DNA of 47,810 nucleotides from Kitasatospora sp. SUK 42 (GTDB taxonomy: Bacteria; Actinomycetota; Actinomycetes; Streptomycetales; Streptomycetaceae): assembly GCF_015776785.2 (NCBI RefSeq), contig NZ_LFMD02000002.1, positions 380,305 to 428,114 on the forward strand, read 5' to 3'. The notes under the pieces are model-generated. The model saw only the letters and a list, made by a program, of their open reading frames with translations, was not told where the DNA came from and searched no databases. A program made the position numbers and the translations under genes. Shown in pieces: positions 41,675 through 47,810 of this stretch (positions within the stretch are counted from its first letter, which is position 1; each line of letters opens with the position of its first letter).

Positions 41675-42163
41675 CTGCGCACTCCCTCCCCAGTTCCGCC
41701 GCCGTGCTGCAAGGGTGCGCGGCGGTCCGTACCGGAATGCCACGATTCCTATCACGCTCGGTTGCCGTGACTGCGGGGAGGGTGACGTCGCGCGCGCTGG
41801 AAGGTGTGATATGGGCGCGGAACGAAGCGCCTACGGAGCGTGGCGAGAGGCAGCTCACACCCCCCGGGCGTAACTTCTCACACCCTGATACGTCTTAGGT
41901 TGGTAGTGCGGCAGTTTTTCCGATGGGCTGGGACGCGATCAAACGGCAAAGCGTCCCCGCGCTTCCATCGGCTGCCGCCGACGGGGCTCCGGCGGGCCCC
42001 GGGAACGGTCGTCACTCTCGACGGCCTTCGCGCACGACGCCGGGGTTGCAGCGGGCCAGGGACGCTTTGAGCGGCCGTCCCCGGTTGCGGCCGGCCCCGG
42101 AGTCGTGCGCCGTACGGTTGCGTCCGCCCGCGGGCCCTTCGAGGCCCGTGGCACGGGGACGCG
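41675..42163. other. 489-bp gap without a clear gene; three TCACACC sites
   Basis: Three copies of TCACACC or its complement lie at 41803, 41855 and 41878. A -10-like TAGGTT is near 41895-41900 and a T-rich patch lies near 41911. An open frame from 41922 (MGWDAIKRQ) reads on but lacks a ribosome binding site and runs antisense to citrate synthase. I place no gene here apart from the weak small ORF listed separately. Confidence 0.4.
41811..41873 (+). CDS. Possible 20-codon small ORF
   Basis: ATG 41811 follows ggaagg by 6 nt and reads MGAERSAYGAWREAAHTPRA before TAA. It lies between two TCACACC sites. A leader peptide or an accident of composition are both possible. No conservation can be judged from one sequence. 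Confidence 0.22.
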   Translation: MGAERSAYGAWREAAHTPRA

Positions 42164-42200
42164 AAGGGGCCCGGCCGCTCAACAGCGGCCGGGCCCCTTT
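42164..42200 (-). terminator. Terminator downstream of citrate synthase
   Basis: Perfect 16-bp stem aaggggcccggccgct with complement and a 4-nt loop, 38 bp after the citrate synthase stop. Confidence 0.8.
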
Positions 42201-42237
42201 CCGCGGGGTCGTGCGTCGACTCTCCGCGGGGTGCGCG

Positions 42238-43527
42238 TCAGCGCCCGTCGAGCGGGACGTAGTCGCGGATCGCGGTGCCGGTGTAGATCTGGCGCGGACG
42301 GCCGATCCGGCTGGTCGGGTCGTTGATCATCTCGTGCCAGTGGGCGATCCAGCCCGGCAGCCGGCCGAGGGCGAACAGCACGGTGAACATGCTGGTCGGG
42401 AAGCCCATGGCGCGGTAGATCAGGCCGGTGTAGAAGTCCACGTTCGGGTACAGCTTGCGCGAGATGAAGAAGTCGTCCTTGAGGGCGTGCTCCTCCAGCT
42501 TGAGCGCGATGTCCAGCAGCTCGTCGTTCTTGCCGAGCTGGCCGAGGACCTCGTGCGCGAGGAGCTTGACCTGCGCGGCGCGCGGGTCGAAGGCCTTGTA
42601 GACGCGGTGCCCGAAGCCCATCAGCTTGACGCCGGCTTCCTTGTTCTTCACCTTCGTGATGAACGCGTCGACGTCGCCGCCGTCGTTCTTGATGCTCTCC
42701 AGCATCTCCAGCACGGCCTGGTTGGCGCCGCCGTGCAGCGGGCCCCACAGGGCCGAGATGCCGGCCGAGATGGAGGCGAACAGGTTGGCGTGGCTGGAGC
42801 CGACCAGGCGCACGGTGGAGGTGGAGCAGTTCTGCTCGTGGTCCGCGTGCAGGATGAGCAGCTTGTCCAGCGCGTTGACGACGACCGGGTTGAGCTCGTA
42901 GTCCTCGGCGGGGACCGCGAAGGTCATCCGCAGGAAGTTCTCGACGTAGCTCAGGTCGTTGCGCGGGTAGACGAAGGGCTGGCCCACCGCCTTCTTGTAC
43001 GCGTAGGCCGCGATCGTCGGCAGCTTGGCCAGCAGGCGGACGGTCGACAGGTGGCGCTGGGCCGCGTCGAAGGGGTTGTGGCTCTCCGGGTAGAACGTGG
43101 AGAGCGCGCCGACCACCGAGGACAGCATGGCCATCGGGTGGGCGTCCCGCGGGAAGCCCTGGAAGAAGCGCTTGACGTCCTCGTGCAGCAGGGTGTGCTG
43201 GGTGATCTCGCGGTTGAACTCCGCCAGCTGGTCCGCGTTGGGCAGCTCGCCGTTGATCAGGAGGTACGCGGTCTCGATGAAGCCGCCCTGCGATGCGAGC
43301 TGCTCGATCGGGTAGCCGCGGTACCGCAGGATGCCGTTGTCACCGTCCACGAAGGTGATCGCGGACTTGTACGCGGCGGTGTTACCGAAGCCGTTGTCCA
43401 GGGTGACCAGGCCGGTCTGCGGCAGCAGCTTCGAGATGTCGAAGCCGGAGTTGCCCGCAGTGCTCTCGACGACGGGGTATTCGTACTCGCCGTCCTGGTA
43501 CCGCAGTACTACCGAGTTGTCGCTCAC
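42238..43527 (-). CDS. gltA: Citrate synthase (type II)
   Basis: 429 residues from GTG 43527, which lies 5 nt after gaggaa. An ATG at 43584 in frame adds an unconserved lead and is rejected. Catalytic residues: His265 in WGPLHGGANQAV, His307 in KLMGFGHRVYKAFDPRA and Asp364 in YPNVDFYTGLIYRAMG. It condenses acetyl-CoA and oxaloacetate to citrate, the entry of the TCA cycle, and is hexameric and NADH-sensitive in the type II group. It is a single gene with its own terminator; an 18-bp palindrome 180 bp upstream may be an operator. The window also carries the PknG axis that in mycobacteria governs the TCA branch at 2-oxoglutarate. Confidence 0.96.
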   Translation of the reverse strand: MSDNSVVLRYQDGEYEYPVVESTAGNSGFDISKLLPQTGLVTLDNGFGNTAAYKSAITFVDGDNGILRYRGYPIEQLASQGGFIETAYLLINGELPNADQLAEFNREITQHTLLHEDVKRFFQGFPRDAHPMAMLSSVVGALSTFYPESHNPFDAAQRHLSTVRLLAKLPTIAAYAYKKAVGQPFVYPRNDLSYVENFLRMTFAVPAEDYELNPVVVNALDKLLILHADHEQNCSTSTVRLVGSSHANLFASISAGISALWGPLHGGANQAVLEMLESIKNDGGDVDAFITKVKNKEAGVKLMGFGHRVYKAFDPRAAQVKLLAHEVLGQLGKNDELLDIALKLEEHALKDDFFISRKLYPNVDFYTGLIYRAMGFPTSMFTVLFALGRLPGWIAHWHEMINDPTSRIGRPRQIYTGTAIRDYVPLDGR

Positions 43528-43705
43528 GTCTTCCTCACCGACGAAATGAATCCTCTTCCAAGGTGCCCTGACTGTCTCTACCATCCCCCATCCGGAGGAC
43601 AGTCGCGCACCCGGGGTGGCCCGGAAGGGCCCGCCCCTACAAAACCTGCCGCCGCAGCCGGTACGAACCGGACAAGATCGGCACCACCCTAGGCTCTGCC
43701 GTAAA

Positions 43706-43723
43706 TCTCTTCACGTCAAGAGA
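43706..43723. promoter_or_regulatory. 18-bp palindrome upstream of citrate synthase
   Basis: TCTCTTCACGTCAAGAGA is symmetric around ACGT, with one mismatched pair (TCTCTTnACGTnAAGAGA). It lies 180 bp upstream of gltA and 30 bp past the recD2 stop, in the A/T-richest part of the gap. It may be an operator; a weak recD2 terminator hairpin is the alternative. On the minus strand TTGACG lies inside it and TAGGGT 22 bp further on. Confidence 0.5.
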
Positions 43724-43752
43724 ACATTAGAGGCAACCATCCTGTTGGATAA

Positions 43753-45987
43753 TCATCCAGCTGCTAGCCGATGATCGAGCGCCGCATGCCGCCGCCCTGC
43801 GCTGACGGCCCGCACGGCCTGTGCGATCGCCTTCCGTGACCCGACCAGCACCACGAGTTTCCTGGCCCTCGTCACGGCGGTGTAGAGCAGGTTCCGCTGG
43901 AGCATCGTCCAAGCGGACATGGTGACCGGAATCACCACCACCGGGTACTCGCTGCCCTGCGAGCGGTGGATCGTCACCGCGTACGCGTGGGCGAGCTCGT
44001 CCAGTTCGTCGAAGTCGTACTCCACCTCCTCGTCCTCGTCGGTGAGCACCGTCAGCCGCTGGTCGTCCACGCTGAGGGCCGTCACCACTCCCACTGTGCC
44101 GTTGAAGACGCCGTTCCGCCCCTTGTCGTAGTTGTTGCGGACCTGGGTGACCTTGTCCCCCACCCGGAAGGTCCGCCCGCCGAAGCGCCGCTCCGCCAGG
44201 CCCTCCCGGGCCGGCGTCACCGCCCCCTGCAACAGCGTGTTCAGGTTCCCCGCCCCCGCCGGGCCCCGGTGCATCGGCGCCAGCACCTGCACGTCCCGGC
44301 GCGGGTCGAAGCCGAACTTCTGCGGGATCCGGCGCGCCACCACGTCCACCGTCAACCCGGCCGCCCGCTCCGCGTCGTCCTCCACGAACAGGAAGAAGTC
44401 CGCCAGACCGTCCGTCAACGGCGGCTTGCCCTCGTTGATCCGGTGCGCGTTGGTCACCACGCCCGACTGCTGCGCCTGCCGGAAGATCCTGGTCAGCCGC
44501 ACCGACGGGATCGGCCCGCCCTCGGCCAGCAGGTCCCGCAGCACCTCGCCGGCGCCCACCGACGGCAGCTGGTCCACGTCCCCCACGAACAGCAGGTGGG
44601 CACCCGGCGGCACCGCCTTGACCAGCTTGTTCGCCAGGATCAGGTCCAGCATCGAGGCCTCGTCCACCACCACCAGGTCCGCGTCCAGCGGCCGGTCCCG
44701 GTCGTACGCGGCGTCCCCGCCCGGCTTCAGCTCCAGCAGCCGGTGCACCGTCGAGGCCTCCACCCCGGTCAGCTCCGACAGCCGCTTCGCCGCCCGGCCG
44801 GTCGGCGCCGCGAGCACCACCTTCGCCCGCTTCGCCAGCGCCAGCGTCACGATCGACTTCACCGTGAACGACTTGCCGCAGCCCGGCCCGCCCGTCAGCA
44901 CCGCCACCTTCTCGGTCAGCGCCAGCCGCACCGACTGCTCCTGCTCCGGCGCCAGCTCCGTCCCGGTCCGCTTCGCCAGCCACTCCAGCGCCACCGGCCA
45001 GTCCACGGAACCGAACCACGGCATCCGGTCGGAGTCCGAACGCAGCAGCCGCAGCAGCTGGTTGGCGAGCGAGATCTCCGCCCGGTGGAACGGCACCAGG
45101 TAGACCGCGGTGATCGGCTCCCCCGCCTCCCCCGGCACCGTCTCGCGCACCACCCCCTCGGCCGCGACCAGCTCGGCCAGGCAGTCGATCACCAGCCCCA
45201 CGTCCACCTGCAACAGCTTCACGCCGTCCGCGATCAGCCGCTCCTCCGGCAGGTAGCAGTGCCCCTGGTCGCTGCTCTGCGACAGCGCGTACTGCAACCC
45301 CGCCTTCACCCGCTCCGGACTGTCGTGCGGGATCCCCACCGCCTGGGCGATCCGGTCCGCCGTCAGGAAACCGATGCCCCAGACGTCCGCCGCCAGCTTG
45401 TACGGCTCGTTCTTCACCACGCCGATCGAGGCGTCGCCGTACTGCTTGTAGATCCGCACAGCCAGGGAGGTCGACACCCCGACCCCCTGCAGGAAGACCA
45501 TCACCTCCTTGATGGCCTTCTGCTCCTCCCAGGCCGCCGCGATCTTCTTCGTCCGCTTCGGCCCCAGCCCCGGCACCTCGATCAGCCGGCCCGGCTCGTT
45601 CTCGATCACCTCCAGGGTGTCCACCCCGAAGCGCTCCACGATCCGCTCGGCGAACCGCGGCCCGATCCCCTTGATCAGCCCGGAGCCCAGGTAGCGCTGG
45701 ATGCCCTGGACGGTGGCCGGCAGCACCGTGGTGTAGTTCTCCACCGTGAACTGCCGCCCGTACTGCGGGTGCGAACCCCACCGCCCGTGCAGCCGCAGCG
45801 ACTCGCCGACCTGCGCCCCGAGCAGCGCGCCCACCACGGTCAGCAGGTCGTTCCCGCCCCGCCCGGTGTCGACCCGGGCCACGGTGTAACCGGTCTCCTC
45901 GTTGGCATAGGTGATCCGCTCCAGCACGCCCTCGACCTCTGCGAGCTGGCGCGGTGCCTGCTGCCCCGACTGCGCCTGCCTGGCCAC
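43753..45987 (-). CDS. recD2: RecD2-type superfamily 1B DNA helicase
   Basis: 744 residues. The N-terminal OB region (LAEVEGVLERITYANEETGY) is followed by helix-hairpin-helix repeats (IKGIGPRFAERIVERFG; VPGLGPKRTKKIAAAW). The SF1B helicase core has Walker A LTGGPGCGKSFT (Lys372), motif II VVVDEASMLD, motif III LLFVGDVDQLPSVGAG and motifs V and VI HAYAVTIHRSQGSEYPVVVI and LLYTAVTRARKLVVL. RecD2 unwinds 5' to 3' outside RecBCD, in repair and fork restart. GTG 45987 is used; its ribosome binding site (ggggg) is weak and the frame continues upstream in low-complexity sequence. Confidence 0.94.
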   Translation of the reverse strand: MARQAQSGQQAPRQLAEVEGVLERITYANEETGYTVARVDTGRGGNDLLTVVGALLGAQVGESLRLHGRWGSHPQYGRQFTVENYTTVLPATVQGIQRYLGSGLIKGIGPRFAERIVERFGVDTLEVIENEPGRLIEVPGLGPKRTKKIAAAWEEQKAIKEVMVFLQGVGVSTSLAVRIYKQYGDASIGVVKNEPYKLAADVWGIGFLTADRIAQAVGIPHDSPERVKAGLQYALSQSSDQGHCYLPEERLIADGVKLLQVDVGLVIDCLAELVAAEGVVRETVPGEAGEPITAVYLVPFHRAEISLANQLLRLLRSDSDRMPWFGSVDWPVALEWLAKRTGTELAPEQEQSVRLALTEKVAVLTGGPGCGKSFTVKSIVTLALAKRAKVVLAAPTGRAAKRLSELTGVEASTVHRLLELKPGGDAAYDRDRPLDADLVVVDEASMLDLILANKLVKAVPPGAHLLFVGDVDQLPSVGAGEVLRDLLAEGGPIPSVRLTRIFRQAQQSGVVTNAHRINEGKPPLTDGLADFFLFVEDDAERAAGLTVDVVARRIPQKFGFDPRRDVQVLAPMHRGPAGAGNLNTLLQGAVTPAREGLAERRFGGRTFRVGDKVTQVRNNYDKGRNGVFNGTVGVVTALSVDDQRLTVLTDEDEEVEYDFDELDELAHAYAVTIHRSQGSEYPVVVIPVTMSAWTMLQRNLLYTAVTRARKLVVLVGSRKAIAQAVRAVSAGRRHAALDHRLAAG

Positions 45988-46164
45988 CGGAGCCCCCTTC
46001 GACCGGTACGGGTGGATCCTTCCGTCACGCACCGTACCGCCCGGCCCCGACAACCCGGGAACCCCGCCGTGCACCGTCCCCACCGAGGTGCCACCCTGGA
46101 AGGCCGAGGGGGTCGCCGACCGCGCCCGCACACGCACGGGCCCCGTCCGAGGAGCAGTGCCGCC

Positions 46165-46956
46165 ATGCTCAACACCGACTTCCGCCCCGGCACTCCGAAC
46201 TGGCTCGACCTGAGCAGCCCCGACACCCGGGCCTCCGTCGACTTCTACACCGCGCTGTTCGGCTGGACCTTCGACTCGGCCGGCCCCGAAGCCGGCGGCT
46301 ACGGCTTCTTCCAGCTCGAAGGCCGCACCGTCGCCGCCCTCGGCCCGCTCGCCGAGGAGGGCGCCCTGCCCGGCTGGACCCTGTACTTCACCACCACCGA
46401 CGCCGACCGCACCACCGAACTGGTCGAACAGGCCGGCGGCCGTGTCCGGTTCACCCCCTTCGACGTCTTCACCGCGGGCCGGATGGCGGGCTACACCGAC
46501 CCGACCGGCGCCGACTTCGCGGTCTGGCAGCCGCACGACACCCGCGGTCTCGACCTCGTCAACGACGAGGGCAGCCTCTGCTGGACCGAGTGCTACAGCG
46601 TCGACGCCGAACGCGCCAAGGCCTTCTACCGCACCGTCTTCGGCTGGCAGGAACAGGACGTCCCGCTCGGCGAGGTCCTCTACACCGTCCTCACCCCGGC
46701 CGGCGGCGGCAGCGACGACGCCCACGGCGGCATCATGCAGCTCAGCCCCGAACACACCGCGCGCGGCACCTCCTCGCACTGGCTCCCCTACTTCGAGGTC
46801 CCCAACGTGGACGCCGCCCTCGCCATCGCCGACAAGCTCGCCGCGACGGTCCGGATCCCGGCGATGGACGTGCACGGCGTCGGTCGGCTCGCCCAGCTGG
46901 TCGACCCGCACGGCGCCGTCTTCGCCGTCATCACCAGCGCCGGGCCCGGGGAGTGA
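46165..46956 (+). CDS. VOC-superfamily protein with two glyoxalase-like domains
   Basis: 263 residues made of two similar halves. Domain one runs about 1-128 (TPNWLDLSSPDTRASVDFYT, LFGWTFDS, AGYTDPTGADFAVWQ). Domain two runs about 134-263 (GSLCWTECYSVDAERAKAFY, VFGWQEQ, LPYFEVPNVDAALAIADKL, LVDPHGAVFAVI). The pattern matches the hydroxylase-like VOC proteins of streptomycetes. These often bind small metabolites or antibiotics; metal residues are only partly kept. ATG 46165 follows gaggag by 9 nt. Confidence 0.88.
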   Translation: MLNTDFRPGTPNWLDLSSPDTRASVDFYTALFGWTFDSAGPEAGGYGFFQLEGRTVAALGPLAEEGALPGWTLYFTTTDADRTTELVEQAGGRVRFTPFDVFTAGRMAGYTDPTGADFAVWQPHDTRGLDLVNDEGSLCWTECYSVDAERAKAFYRTVFGWQEQDVPLGEVLYTVLTPAGGGSDDAHGGIMQLSPEHTARGTSSHWLPYFEVPNVDAALAIADKLAATVRIPAMDVHGVGRLAQLVDPHGAVFAVITSAGPGE

Positions 46957-46971
46957 CGCCGCATGGGTCCT

Positions 46972-46992
46972 ACGGCCCTTCAGAAGGGCCGT
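46972..46992 (+). terminator. Small hairpin after the VOC gene
   Basis: Perfect 9-bp stem acggccctt with complement and a 3-nt loop, 15 bp after the stop. No T tract. Confidence 0.55.
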
Positions 46993-47043
46993 GAAGGGGT
47001 GCTACGGGCGTAGATAGGACGTGGTGCAACAGAGGCGAGGGCC

Positions 47044-47049
47044 TATCCT
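47044..47049 (+). promoter_or_regulatory. -10 box of a likely leaderless promoter
   Basis: TATCCT ends 6 nt before the ATG of the acetyltransferase gene, and no ribosome binding site is present. A leaderless transcript is therefore likely. The -35 region is weak. Confidence 0.45.
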
Positions 47050-47055
47050 CCGATC

Positions 47056-47517
47056 ATGACTGAAACGGCTGTTCTGGCGATTCGACGAGCCACCGAGGAC
47101 GACCTGCCGGCGATCGTGGCCATGCTCGCCGACGATCCGCTGGGCGCCACCCGCGAGAGCCCCGACGACCTCGGCCCGTACCGCACCGCCTTCGCCCGCA
47201 TCGACGGCGACCCCCACCAGCACCTGGTCGTCGCCGACCGCGCCGGCCGCACCGTCGGCACCCTCCAGCTCACGATCGTCCCGGGCCTCTCCCGCAAGGG
47301 CGCCACCCGCGCGATCATCGAGGCCGTCCGCATCCACGCCGACGAACGCGGCAGCGGACTCGGGAGCGAACTGATCCGGTGGGCCGTCGAACGCTCCCGC
47401 GAACTCGGCGCCGACCTCGTCCAGCTCACCTCCGACGCCACGCGCACGGACGCGCATCGCTTCTACGAACGGCTCGGCTTCGAGGCTTCGCACCTCGGAT
47501 TCAAACTCAAGCCCTGA
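47056..47517 (+). CDS. GNAT-family N-acetyltransferase
   Basis: 153 residues. GNAT fold markers: AIRRATEDDLPAIVAMLADD, HLVVADRAGRTVGTLQLTIV and the acetyl-CoA P-loop region VRIHADERGSGLGSELIRWA. LVQLTSDATRTDAHRFYERLGFEASHLGFKL closes the fold. The substrate is unknown. ATG 47056 is at the expected family start and appears to be leaderless. It faces the end of an rRNA operon, with a strong terminator between. Confidence 0.92.
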   Translation: MTETAVLAIRRATEDDLPAIVAMLADDPLGATRESPDDLGPYRTAFARIDGDPHQHLVVADRAGRTVGTLQLTIVPGLSRKGATRAIIEAVRIHADERGSGLGSELIRWAVERSRELGADLVQLTSDATRTDAHRFYERLGFEASHLGFKLKP

Positions 47518-47523
47518 AAACGC

Positions 47524-47559
47524 AGAAAGACCCCCTCCCGAATGGGAGGGGGTCTTTCT
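47524..47559. terminator. Strong bidirectional terminator between the acetyltransferase gene and the rRNA operon
   Basis: Perfect 16-bp stem agaaagaccccctccc with complement and loop gaat. It serves both the plus-strand gene (7 bp after its stop) and the minus-strand rRNA operon (10 bp past the 5S end). On the minus strand the 3' arm runs into TTTCT. Confidence 0.92.
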
Positions 47560-47568
47560 GGAATAATT

Positions 47569-47687
47569 GTTCGGCGGCGTCCTACTCTCCCACAGGGTCC
47601 CCCCTGCAGTACCATCGGCGCTGTGAGGCTTAGCTTCCGGGTTCGGAATGTAACCGGGCGTTTCCCTCACGCTATGACCACCGAAAC
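47569..47687 (-). rRNA. rrf: 5S ribosomal RNA
   Basis: On the minus strand the 119-nt sequence begins gtttcggtggtcatagcg and ends agtaggacgccgccgaac. Internal landmarks include ccgaacccggaagctaagcc and gatggtactgca. Both ends pair to form helix I. It is the last gene of an rRNA operon that continues past the right edge. Confidence 0.96.
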
Positions 47688-47767
47688 ACTATGAAACTGT
47701 CAACCGCACCAACCATCATCGGTTGGGGTCGTTGTTTCAGAACAACACAGTGGACGCGAGCAACTGA
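47688..47767 (-). other. 23S-5S spacer with processing hairpins
   Basis: It contains the inverted repeats gttgtt-tcag-aacaac and ccaacc-atcatc-ggttgg. These probably form processing stems between 23S and 5S. No tRNA is present. Confidence 0.6.
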
Positions 47768-47810
47768 GGACAAGCCCTCGGCCTATTAGTACCGGTCAAC
47801 TCCACCCCTC
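47768..47810 (-). rRNA. rrl: 23S ribosomal RNA, 3' end (cut by window edge)
   Basis: The minus strand reads gaggggtggagttgaccgg and then tactaataggccgagggctt, the conserved 3' terminal segment of actinobacterial 23S rRNA. The exact 3' end (about 47764-47770) is approximate. The remainder of the gene lies outside the window. Confidence 0.9.

Noticed and set aside
43528..43584. ATG 43584 start for citrate synthase
   Set aside because: GTG 43527 has a ribosome binding site and gives the usual 429 residues; the extra 19 residues are not family-like.
41922..43692. A 590-codon plus-strand frame antisense to citrate synthase
   Set aside because: Citrate synthase is certain on the other strand; the frame is Val/Gly/Glu-rich shadow sequence.
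43966..46164. Plus-strand extension of the VOC gene over recD2
   Set aside because: Antisense to the helicase and Arg/His-rich; the VOC gene starts at 46165 after gaggag.

Overview
The window reads as chromosomal DNA of a Streptomyces-type actinomycete (Streptomyces or Kitasatospora). It is very G+C-rich, many genes start with GTG, and purine-rich ribosome binding sites are common. The gene content fits that family: a PknG-type kinase operon, an LAxTG cell-wall anchored thioester protein, a truncated haemoglobin O, EttA, a 429-residue citrate synthase, and an rRNA operon entering from the right edge. The calls rest on reading motifs and sequence patterns by eye. No database search was run.

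Left part (1-3249). The 5' end of an ISL3-type transposase runs off the left edge. It is followed by a GlxA-type AraC regulator divergent from a cysteine hydrolase, a DinB-like protein and a nucleosidase. Centre-left (3597-14204). This is the most interesting block: seven same-strand, tightly packed genes. They encode a four-helix membrane sensor (GlnX-like), a secreted amino-acid-binding protein (GlnH-like), an unknown helical protein, a PknG-type Ser/Thr kinase with extra zinc ribbons, a zinc-ribbon PP2C phosphatase, a VWA (TerY-like) protein and a zinc-ribbon FHA protein, closed by a strong terminator. It looks like a complete sense, write, erase and read circuit. It joins the mycobacterial GlnX-GlnH-PknG axis to a kinase/phosphatase/VWA triad.

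Middle (14378-30764). The order is an ABC-2 exporter with a coupled mini-ORF, haemoglobin O, a 201-bp MITE-like inverted-repeat element, a hypothetical protein, a thioesterase, EttA, the thioester surface protein, SSB with DnaA-box-like sites upstream, and tRNA-Arg(TCT). Next come two TetR-controlled divergent pairs with visible palindromic operators (an acetyltransferase and an acyl-CoA dehydrogenase), an enoyl-CoA hydratase, a PAP2-like membrane protein and a secreted endoglycoceramidase-like GH5.

Right (30765-47810). This part holds an M3 peptidase, a family-A DNA polymerase, the PTS-type dihydroxyacetone kinase genes (dhaM divergent from dhaK-dhaL), a SpoIIE-type phosphatase, a copper operon (CsoR-like operator, copZ, copA), an SDR, citrate synthase, RecD2, a VOC protein, an acetyltransferase, and then 5S and the 3' end of 23S rRNA on the minus strand.

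A cross-cutting pattern is that several genes end inside short tandem repeats that span the stop codon, for example at 6083, 20628, 29101 and 34652. The intergenic gaps also hold many degenerate 8-15 bp repeats and perfect hairpin terminators.
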